A DNA stretch of 64,000 nt, from positions 1-64,000 of the forward strand of contig NZ_JNYZ01000050.1 in assembly GCF_000717335.1 (NCBI RefSeq), written 5' to 3'. This DNA comes from Amycolatopsis jejuensis. Its GTDB lineage: Bacteria; Actinomycetota; Actinomycetes; Mycobacteriales; Pseudonocardiaceae. This document shows, one piece after another, positions 8,871 to 15,471 of this stretch. The notes beneath the pieces are model-generated. The model worked only from the letters and a program-made list of their open reading frames with translations. It was not told where the DNA came from and did not search any database. Position 1 is the stretch's first letter. The number at the start of each line of letters is the position of its first letter. The position numbers were made by a program, and so were the translations under genes.

Positions 8871-9292
8871 CCGTGCCCCCATTCCGTCGCCAGCCGGGTG
8901 AACGCCTCGGCCAGCGGCTCCCCGACCTGCACGCCCGCGGCCAGCGCCGCCCGGTTGGCGTAGCTGACAATCCCGCTTTCCCAGGTGTCCGGCCCGTCGC
9001 CGATCCGCGCGGTTTCGTGCCCGACGGCCACCCCCACCACGTCGTCGAGCGCCGCCAGCCCGGCCACCCCGGCGTCGTCCTTGCCGATCCCGGCGTCGTT
9101 GCAGGCGACCGCGGCGACCCGGCCGCGGCGGGCGTACTCGCCCGCGCTGGCCCCGCCGTGCGACCCGGTGACGATGAGCTGTCCGGCATGTTCGGCGGAC
9201 GCGAAGGCGACGGAATCCATCACCGCCACAATCAGCTCGCCGCGCCGGACGACCGTGCGCACCGGTCCACCGTGGTCATCGACCACCCGCAT
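8864..9292 (-). CDS. Unknown protein, paralog B of a tandem pair
   Basis: A 142-residue protein, homologous along its length to the downstream neighbour. Visible conserved features are TGSHGGASAGEYARRG, ACNDAGIGKDDAGVAGL, GVAVGHETARIGD and TWESGIVSYAN. The polar, invariant Asn-Asp-Ala-Gly, Lys-Asp and Thr-Ala-Arg-Ile positions shared by both copies look like an active or binding site. ATG at 9292 is preceded by AGAGGAG at good spacing. It overlaps the second BKACE gene by 17 bp and the other paralog by 7 bp. No signal peptide or membrane segment. No function is claimed. Confidence 0.7.
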   Translation of the reverse strand: MRVVDDHGGPVRTVVRRGELIVAVMDSVAFASAEHAGQLIVTGSHGGASAGEYARRGRVAAVACNDAGIGKDDAGVAGLAALDDVVGVAVGHETARIGDGPDTWESGIVSYANRAALAAGVQVGEPLAEAFTRLATEWGHGC

Positions 9293-10157
9293 GAATACTG
9301 CTCCTCTCCAAGAGAATCTGCCGCGCCTGATCCGTGGTCGCGACCTCGCGACCGACCTGCTTCGCCACGGCAACGACGTGCTCGACCAGCTCGGCGTTCG
9401 TCGGGAAACCCCGTGCGGCATGCGCAAAGTCGCCGACCCCGATCGCGATGTGCCCGCCGAGCCGGATCACTTCCTCCGCGGTCTCAAGGACGTCGGCCCG
9501 GTGCGCGGACACGATCCACGCCAGGTTTTCGCGCTCCGGCAGGAATTCCACGTGCGCGCGGAGCCCCGCCGACGTCGCCGGATGGGCCGCGGGGAACTCC
9601 GGACCGCCGAGCACGAACTGCAGAACTGCCGGACCCAGCACCTCCCCGGCGGCGAGATGCGCGGCGATCGTCCGCGTCCAGCTGACGTTGAACGACGCCA
9701 GCCACGGCGTGAAACCTTCGCGCCGCGCACAAGCGAACAATGCGCGGTGCGTCTCAGTACTGTTGACGAAAACCTTGTCCGCACTGGAAAACTGCTGTCG
9801 GTGCGGGTCCCACAGGTCCATGATCGCGCAACCCATGTCCATGGTCAGGAACTCGGGCTTGGCCGCCAGAGCCGGTGCCAGCCGCTGTTCCACGGAAAAT
9901 CCCGGGCCGTTCGCGAGTGACGGGGCGAGCAGGACGTCGCACCGCTCCCGGATCAGCCGGGCGGTCTCGCGGTAGCCTTCCGGACGATGATCCGGCGCGC
10001 CGTCCGGCATCCGGGCGTGGTAGTGCACCACGGACGCACCCGCGGCCGCGCAAGCCGCGACGTCCTCGGCGATTTCCTGCGGTGACCACGGGACGTGCGG
10101 ATTGTCGTCGCGCATCATGTTCTCGTTCGGGTGCACCCCGATCACCAGCGGGGTCAC
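9276..10157 (-). CDS. BKACE (DUF849) beta-keto acid cleavage enzyme, paralog 2
   Basis: A 293-residue BKACE-family protein, distant from paralog 1. The zinc histidines are intact in VVHYHARMPDG (His45, His47), but the segment that normally reads GLED in the family reads GVGD here (Gly242 in place of the glutamate ligand). Other landmarks are IRLGGHIAIG and the TNAELVEHVV helix. The GTG start at 10157 has GGGGGAG six to seven bases upstream and overlaps the SDR stop by 4 bp. The two BKACE copies therefore each lack a different zinc ligand, which suggests divergence in function or hetero-oligomer formation rather than simple redundancy. Confidence 0.82.
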   Translation of the reverse strand: MTPLVIGVHPNENMMRDDNPHVPWSPQEIAEDVAACAAAGASVVHYHARMPDGAPDHRPEGYRETARLIRERCDVLLAPSLANGPGFSVEQRLAPALAAKPEFLTMDMGCAIMDLWDPHRQQFSSADKVFVNSTETHRALFACARREGFTPWLASFNVSWTRTIAAHLAAGEVLGPAVLQFVLGGPEFPAAHPATSAGLRAHVEFLPERENLAWIVSAHRADVLETAEEVIRLGGHIAIGVGDFAHAARGFPTNAELVEHVVAVAKQVGREVATTDQARQILLERSSIHAGGR

Positions 10158-10897
10158 GGTTTCTCCCCCAGCCGCCAGCCGGGTCCGGCGGTCTGACCGC
10201 CGTCGACGCACCAGGTCTGCCCGGTGACGAACGTCGACTCCGAACCGGCCAGAAACGCGATCACCGCAGCGATTTCCTCGGTGTGTGCGTACCGGCCGAG
10301 CGGAATCGAGGCGACCACGGCGTCACGTACCGCCGGAGGTTGGGCGACCCGGACGAGCGGCGTGTCGGTCGCTCCCGGTGCCACGCAGTTCGCCCGGATC
10401 CCGGCCGGACCGAGCTCTCCCGCGAGCACCTGGGTCAGCGCCAGCACCCCGCCTTTCGACGACGCGTACCCCGCCCGCTGCTCACCGCCGCGCAGCCCGG
10501 ACACCGACGAGATCGTGACCAGCGACCCGCCGGCTCCGCGTTGAAGCATCACTCGCGCGGCGGCCCGGCACACCAGGAAAGTGCCGGTCAGGTTGACGTC
10601 CAACGACCGCCGGAAATCCGCCAAGGTCGTTTCCGTCACCGGCGCATTGCGGACGACCCCGGCGCAGGTGACCACCGCACCAAGCCCGTCGCCGAGCCGA
10701 TCCGCCGCCTCGACAGCCGCGTCGACCTGCGTTTCGTCGGTGACGTCAGCCAGCACCGGCGTGATCCGCTCGTCCTCCGGCAGCGCGTCCGTATTCCGAT
10801 CGACGGCCACGACATGCCAGCCTTCGCGATGCAGCCGGTGTACCGTCGCCAGCCCGATCCCCGACGCCCCGCCGGTCACCACCACCGACCGGCTCAT
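10154..10897 (-). CDS. SDR-family oxidoreductase (FabG-like)
   Basis: A 247-residue classical short-chain dehydrogenase/reductase. It has TGGASGIG near the N-terminus (residues 8-15), a CAG in place of NNAG (VVTCAGVV), the catalytic serine in ISSVSG and the Tyr/Lys pair in YASSKGG. The C-terminus ends in the usual TGQTWCVDGG. It lies between the VOC gene and the second BKACE with 4-bp overlaps at both ends. It probably oxidises a hydroxy acid to the beta-keto acid that a BKACE could cleave, or performs the reverse; this is inference from context. Confidence 0.9.
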   Translation of the reverse strand: MSRSVVVTGGASGIGLATVHRLHREGWHVVAVDRNTDALPEDERITPVLADVTDETQVDAAVEAADRLGDGLGAVVTCAGVVRNAPVTETTLADFRRSLDVNLTGTFLVCRAAARVMLQRGAGGSLVTISSVSGLRGGEQRAGYASSKGGVLALTQVLAGELGPAGIRANCVAPGATDTPLVRVAQPPAVRDAVVASIPLGRYAHTEEIAAVIAFLAGSESTFVTGQTWCVDGGQTAGPGWRLGEKP

Positions 10898-11439
10898 GAC
10901 TGTCCGCCCAGGAGACTCCGCATGTCCCGGACCGGATCGGTGCCGTCCCAGCCCTCGGCCGCGGCGGCCACCGCACGGAACAACGCACCCTTCGCACCAC
11001 AGGTCTCGGAAAGTTCGATCATCGTGCCCGGATGCTGTTCGGCGGCGAAGTACACGAACCGTTCGTCCGGCGCGCCGCTGCCGGAGCAGCCTTCCTGCAA
11101 CACGGTGAGGCCGCGGCGTCCGGCCTCTCGCATGGCCGTGTCGAACTCGTCAGTCCAAAACGCAATGTGCTGCAACCCTTCCCGGCCGAATTCGGTGAAC
11201 GCCGACGGCGCGTCGTTCAACGGCTGGATCAGCTCGATCTGGATGCCACCGCTCTGCGCGAGGGCGACGCTGATCCGGGCGTCGCTGGGCTCGCCGCGGA
11301 AGCGGAATCCGTTGAGCGGCTGGTCGTCGACCACGAAAAAGGGACCCACCCCGATCACGTCCGTCCAGTGCCGCACCGCGCGGTGCAGATCCTCGACGAC
11401 GTAACCGTTCTGCCGGATCGGCCCGAACGCGGCGCTCAT
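10894..11439 (-). CDS. VOC-superfamily metalloprotein
   Basis: A 181-residue vicinal-oxygen-chelate protein with an N-terminal GYVVEDLHRAVRHW strand-helix, EGLQHIAFWTDEFD in the middle and a metal-type glutamate in GTMIELSE near the end. VOC members include lyases, isomerases and dioxygenases. The start at 11439 overlaps the transporter stop by 4 bp, and the end overlaps the SDR by 4 bp, so it belongs to the pathway. It may be an isomerase or lactoyl-lyase-like enzyme on a keto-sugar acid; specific reaction not known. Confidence 0.82.
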   Translation of the reverse strand: MSAAFGPIRQNGYVVEDLHRAVRHWTDVIGVGPFFVVDDQPLNGFRFRGEPSDARISVALAQSGGIQIELIQPLNDAPSAFTEFGREGLQHIAFWTDEFDTAMREAGRRGLTVLQEGCSGSGAPDERFVYFAAEQHPGTMIELSETCGAKGALFRAVAAAAEGWDGTDPVRDMRSLLGGQS

Positions 11440-12743
11440 GCCGCCGCCCGCCGGTTCAGCCGCTTGAGGCCGAGGATCACGAGCGAAGCAATGGTCATCG
11501 CGACGGCGAACGAGCCGATCGCGAGGCCGTACCCGCCGGTCGCGTCCTTGAGCAGCCCGGCGACCTGCGGTCCGAAGTAGCCGCCGAGGTTGCCCAGCCC
11601 GTTGATCACGCCGAATCCGGCCGCGAGCGCGGCACCGGTCAGGAAGCTCGCCGGGATCGTGATGAACACGCCCATCGCGGTGTACAGCCCGACCCCGGCG
11701 ATGCAGAACCCGACGATGGCGAGCGCAGGCGTCGACAACGACAGCGCAGCCAGCAGGAACCCGGCGGCAGCCACGAGCGCGGCAATGCAGAAGTGCACAC
11801 CCCGTTCGCGGGTGCGGTCCGAATGCCGCATCCACCAGATCATCGGGCCGATCGCGATCAGCGGCGGCAGCGCAGCCACCCAGCCGACCGACTGCGTGCT
11901 CAGGCCGAAGCTCTTCAGCATCTGCGCAATCCACAGCTGGTACCCGTTGAGGCTGAACGTCACGCAGAGGAACACCACGATCAGCAGCAGCACCCGCGGT
12001 TCGGCCAGGCCACGCCGGAACGCGCCGGGCCCGTGCCCGACGGCGTCCTTCGACTCGTCGGCGAGTACCTTCGTCAGCCAGTTCCGCTCGGGTTCGCTCA
12101 GGAAACCCGCCTCGGCCGGGGTGTCGCGCAGGCGGCGCAGGCACACGAACGCCAGCGCCACGGCCGGAATGCCGGTGATGATGAAGATCCACCGCCAGCC
12201 CGAAAGCCCGAGGAAGCCGTGCATGTCGAGGACGTGCGTCATCAGCGGCGTGCCGAGGCCCGAGATGCAGATGAACGTGACGATCCACGACATCGCCGCG
12301 CCTCGGCGGGCGTTGGGATACCAGCGGGAGACGAAGTACAGCATGCCGGGCGAGAAGCCCGCCTCGGCGACGCCGAGCAGCACGCGCATGATCGTCAGGC
12401 TGGTCTCGCCCTGCACGAACGCCGTGCCGATGGTGACGAGTCCCCAGGTCACCATGATGCGGGAAATCCACTTACGGGCGCCGACCCGGGAAAGCACCCA
12501 GTTGCTGGGCGGTTCCAGGATCGTGTAGCTCCAGAAGTAGATCCCGGCGGCGAACCCGTACGCGGTCGCCGAAATGCCGAGTTCGCTGTTCATCGTGAGC
12601 GCCGCGACGCCGATGTTCAGCCGGTCCAGGTACAGCACGATGTAACACAGGCCGACCAGCGGAAGGAAATGGCGCGTGACCTTCCGCAGCACCTGGTCCC
12701 CGTCGACCGCCGCCGCCGGAGCGGTCCGGTTGTGTCCGAGCAC
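11436..12743 (-). CDS. MFS transporter, anion:cation symporter type
   Basis: A 435-residue twelve-helix major facilitator transporter resembling the ACS family that carries hexuronates, tartrate and other organic acids: YLDRLNIGVAAL in helix 1, GVAEAGFSPGMLYFVSRWYP around helix 4-5, and a long cytoplasmic loop between helices 6 and 7. It is the first gene of the minus-strand operon. GTG at 12743 is used because GAGG lies eight bases upstream; GTG at 12752 in the same frame has no site. The palindromic operator at 12830-12848 lies 87 bp upstream. It most likely imports the acid substrate that the downstream enzymes degrade. Confidence 0.9.
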   Translation of the reverse strand: MLGHNRTAPAAAVDGDQVLRKVTRHFLPLVGLCYIVLYLDRLNIGVAALTMNSELGISATAYGFAAGIYFWSYTILEPPSNWVLSRVGARKWISRIMVTWGLVTIGTAFVQGETSLTIMRVLLGVAEAGFSPGMLYFVSRWYPNARRGAAMSWIVTFICISGLGTPLMTHVLDMHGFLGLSGWRWIFIITGIPAVALAFVCLRRLRDTPAEAGFLSEPERNWLTKVLADESKDAVGHGPGAFRRGLAEPRVLLLIVVFLCVTFSLNGYQLWIAQMLKSFGLSTQSVGWVAALPPLIAIGPMIWWMRHSDRTRERGVHFCIAALVAAAGFLLAALSLSTPALAIVGFCIAGVGLYTAMGVFITIPASFLTGAALAAGFGVINGLGNLGGYFGPQVAGLLKDATGGYGLAIGSFAVAMTIASLVILGLKRLNRRAAA

Positions 12744-12829
12744 GATATCCACCTCGATACATGCCGCAGGAATGAGTGAGCGCGCGCAGCGGTCATCATG
12801 AGCGGCGGCGCGGCGGGGTTCAATGCCGT

Positions 12830-12848
12830 TGTCTCATTGATCGAGACA
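12830..12848. promoter_or_regulatory. Palindromic operator, copy 2
   Basis: TGTCTCATTGATCGAGACA differs by one base from the site at 1589-1607. It lies in the 194-bp divergent gap between the MFS-led operon (minus) and the DUF1330 gene (plus), about equidistant from both starts. It could control both transcripts. The IclR protein encoded at 1649-2437 is the best candidate binder. Confidence 0.68.
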
Positions 12849-12937
12849 TGACTGCCGGTGGGTGTGCGACGGCCACCCCGGGCCGTCCGCACCCGGTTAC
12901 GGTCGGCTGATCCCGCCGAATCCGAAGGAGTACCCCG

Positions 12938-13222
12938 ATGTCCGCCTACCTCATCGGCATCCGTGAACAGGTGCACGACCAGGGTTCGTATGCCAAATAC
13001 CTGGAAACCGCGCCCCCGACGCTGCCGTCGACCGCGAAGTTCCACGCCTCCGACGGCCGGTTCACGGTGCTCGAAGGCGCGGCGGCGGACGGCGTCGTGC
13101 TGGTCGAGTTCGACAGCTACGAGCAGGCCCGGGAATGGTACGAGAGCGCCGAATACCGCGCGGCGAAGAAGTTCCGCGAAGGAGCGGTCGACTACCGGCT
13201 GCTGATCGTGGAGGGGCTCTGA
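12938..13222 (+). CDS. DUF1330 small protein
   Basis: A 94-residue ferredoxin-like alpha/beta protein of the DUF1330 (Dabb-like) family, with SAYLIGIREQVHD at the start and the family's VEFDSYEQAREWYESAEYRAAKKFR motif in the second half. AAGGAG sits nine bases before the ATG. It is divergent from the catabolic operon and shares the promoter region containing the palindrome, so it is probably co-regulated. Biochemical role is unknown; the fold is often used by small dimeric monooxygenases or binding proteins. Confidence 0.85.
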   Translation: MSAYLIGIREQVHDQGSYAKYLETAPPTLPSTAKFHASDGRFTVLEGAAADGVVLVEFDSYEQAREWYESAEYRAAKKFREGAVDYRLLIVEGL

Positions 13223-13650
13223 TGTCCGCTGAAGAGGTCACCGACGTGCTCCTGCGCTGGGCGACCGAGGGATGGCGCCGCCCGCCGGACGGCCCGCCGT
13301 TCGACTTCCGCGCCCAGCTGGAGGAGTTCTACGACTGGACCTCGGCGGACGTCGTCCTGCACGACAACGCCGATCCGCAGCGCCGGATCGCCCGTTCCGC
13401 TGCCGAGTACGCCGCGATCTGGGACACCGAGCTCGCATCGCTGATCAGCCTGTCCAACACCGTCGACGGCCCGCCGTTCGTCAGTGTGACCGGCGATCTC
13501 GCGTACGCCGACGTGTTCTTCACCAGCAGCTTCGAGTTCGAACCCGGCCGCGTGGACAAGGCGGCCACCCGGTCGTCGCTCCTGCTGCGGCGGACCGAGG
13601 GGCGCTGGCGGATCGTCCGCGAACACGGCTCGGCGCTGACCCCCGTGTGA
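13222..13650 (+). CDS. NTF2/SnoaL-like protein
   Basis: A 142-residue protein with the cone-shaped NTF2 fold pattern: an N-terminal helix (VLLRWATEGWRRP), EFYDWTSADVVLHDN, and C-terminal strands ending RRTEGRWRIVREHGSAL. It overlaps the DUF1330 stop by one base (TGATG), so the two are translated together. Members act as isomerases, dehydratases or binding proteins. It is probably an accessory enzyme of the neighbouring catabolic pathway, but this rests only on position. Confidence 0.8.
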   Translation: MSAEEVTDVLLRWATEGWRRPPDGPPFDFRAQLEEFYDWTSADVVLHDNADPQRRIARSAAEYAAIWDTELASLISLSNTVDGPPFVSVTGDLAYADVFFTSSFEFEPGRVDKAATRSSLLLRRTEGRWRIVREHGSALTPV

Positions 13651-13706
13651 CGGGTGGGTGTTGCGCTCATACCCGCGATCCAGGCCCGGCGACTTACTGT
13701 GGTCGC

Positions 13707-14564
13707 ATGGTTGCCACCGAAACGGGTCACGGGCCGCTCGCCGAGTTCCTGCGGGTCCGCCGCCGTCAGGTGCGCCCGGCGGACCACGGGCTCCCGCCGG
13801 GCGGCGAACGGCAGGTGCCGGGCCTGCGCCGGGACGAGGTCGCGATGCTGGCCGGGATCAGCACCGACTACTACATCCGCCTCGAACAGGGCCGGGAACG
13901 GCATCCGTCCCGGGCCGTGCTCGACGGCCTGGCCACCGCACTCCGGCTCGACCCGGCGGCGGCGAACTACCTGCACGAACTCGTGTCCGCGGGCGAAGGC
14001 GCCACGTCCGGCGGGGCACTCAGCAGCGCTCGCTTCGAAGCCCTCCAGCGCCTGCTCGACTCACTGGCCGTACCCGCGATCGTGGTCGACCGGCGGCTCG
14101 ACGTGGTCGCCGACAACGCGCTGGGCGACCTGCTCTACGACGGCATGGAACACCGGGAGAACTACGCCCGGATGGTGTTCCTCGATCCCGGCGCCCGCGA
14201 GTTCTTCGTGGACTGGGCCGCGTTCGCGCAGTGCACGGTGGCGTCGCTGCGGCGGGCCAACGCGGCCGGTGCGGCGGACTCGGCGGAGCTCGCCGGGCTG
14301 GTCGGCGAGCTCGCGGTCCGCAGCACCGAGTTCAGCACCTCGTGGGCGCACCATCAGCTGTACGAGAAGGTCATCGACCGGAAGCTGTTCCGGCACCCGC
14401 TGGTCGGCCCGGTGACCTTCGACGAACACGTCCTGGAACTGCCCGACAGCGGCGGCCACCAGGTCTGGGCCTACCACCCCGCCGACGACGCCTCCGCCGA
14501 AGCGCTGGCGCGTCTCGCCTCGCTGGCGACGCTCTCCGGCCGGGCCCGGAGCCGCCCGCACTGA
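13707..14564 (+). CDS. Xre-family regulator with MmyB-like domain
   Basis: A 285-residue regulator. The N-terminal helix-turn-helix carries the hallmark VPGLRRDEVAMLAGISTDYYIRLEQGRE (about 34-61), followed by an MmyB-like ligand-binding PAS-type domain from about residue 105 (VVDRRLDVVADNAL and the C-terminal LPDSGGHQVWAYHP). In actinomycetes these genes usually sit beside an oxidoreductase they regulate; here an NmrA-like reductase starts 19 bp downstream. That gene is the likely target and operon partner. Ligand is unknown, possibly a fatty acid or quinone. Confidence 0.9.
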   Translation: MVATETGHGPLAEFLRVRRRQVRPADHGLPPGGERQVPGLRRDEVAMLAGISTDYYIRLEQGRERHPSRAVLDGLATALRLDPAAANYLHELVSAGEGATSGGALSSARFEALQRLLDSLAVPAIVVDRRLDVVADNALGDLLYDGMEHRENYARMVFLDPGAREFFVDWAAFAQCTVASLRRANAAGAADSAELAGLVGELAVRSTEFSTSWAHHQLYEKVIDRKLFRHPLVGPVTFDEHVLELPDSGGHQVWAYHPADDASAEALARLASLATLSGRARSRPH

Positions 14565-14583
14565 CCGAAACAGAAAGGTCCCC

Positions 14584-15471
14584 ATGTACGTCATCACCGG
14601 GGCCGGTGGCCGCACCGGCCGCGCGGCTGCGTTGCGCCTGCTCTCCGGCGGGCACCGGGTCCGGGTCGTCGGCCGTAGCGCCACCCGCCTCGCCGACCTG
14701 GCCGAACGCGGCGCCGAGGTCCGGGAGGCCGATCCGGCCGATGCCGCCGCGCTGACCACCGCTTTCGCCGGAGCTGACTCGGTCTACGCCGTCCTCCAGC
14801 CGAACTATCTGCCCGGCCATCCCGCCTTCGCCGCTTTCCAGGACCAGCTGACGGCCGCGCTCGCCGACGCGGTCGCCGCATCCGGCGTGCGGCGGGTCGT
14901 CGGGCTGAGCAGCTGGGGCGCCCAGCACGCGACCGGTACCGGACCGGTGAAAGGCTTGCACCGCTTCGAAAACCGGCTGTCCGCGGTACCCGGGGTCGAG
15001 GCGGTCTGGCTGCGCGCCGGGTACTTCATGGAGAACCTGCTCGGGTACGTCGAGAGCGTCCGCGACCACGGACGCGTCAGCGCGCCATTCCGCCCGGACG
15101 TGCCGATTCCGTTCATCTGCACCGGCGACGTCGGCGCCGCCGTGGCCGATGCGCTCACCGGACCGTGGCAGGGCATCCGGGAACTGCACGGCGAACGGGA
15201 CTTGACGATGGCGGAGGTGATGGACGTGATTGCCGGCGCGGTCGATCAGCCCGGCCTGGAATACGACCAGGTCAGCATTGCCGAATTCCGCGACGGGCTC
15301 CTGCGGGACGGGGTGGCGGAGAACGTCGCCGAGATGATGGCGGAGGTCGGCGAGGCGATGAACACCGGGCATCTGTGCACGATCCAGCCCCGCAGCGCCG
15401 AGACGACCACCCCGACGTCGATCGAAACGTTCATCCGCGACGAGTTCCTGCCGCTCTACCGCACGCCATGA
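14584..15471 (+). CDS. NmrA-like NAD(P)-binding reductase
   Basis: A 295-residue atypical SDR of the NmrA/quinone-reductase type. It shows the N-terminal ITGAGGRTGRAAALRLL nucleotide-binding motif (residues 4-20), VVGLSSWGAQHATG and AVWLRAGYFMEN. The catalytic YxxxK of classical SDRs is absent, as usual in this group. AGAAAGG precedes the ATG. It is sandwiched between the Xre regulator (19 bp upstream) and the GAF/Fis activator (4-bp overlap). It probably reduces a quinone or similar electrophile, or acts as a redox sensor. Confidence 0.87.
   Translation: MYVITGAGGRTGRAAALRLLSGGHRVRVVGRSATRLADLAERGAEVREADPADAAALTTAFAGADSVYAVLQPNYLPGHPAFAAFQDQLTAALADAVAASGVRRVVGLSSWGAQHATGTGPVKGLHRFENRLSAVPGVEAVWLRAGYFMENLLGYVESVRDHGRVSAPFRPDVPIPFICTGDVGAAVADALTGPWQGIRELHGERDLTMAEVMDVIAGAVDQPGLEYDQVSIAEFRDGLLRDGVAENVAEMMAEVGEAMNTGHLCTIQPRSAETTTPTSIETFIRDEFLPLYRTP

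Noticed and set aside
8466..9292. DhaM-type phosphotransferase subunit
   Set aside because: The small proteins beside dhaK lack the EIIA-like N-terminus and phospho-histidine context of DhaM.
12472..12762. ATG at 12762 as transporter start
   Set aside because: It is out of frame with the transporter; the in-frame GTG at 12743 has a good ribosome binding site.
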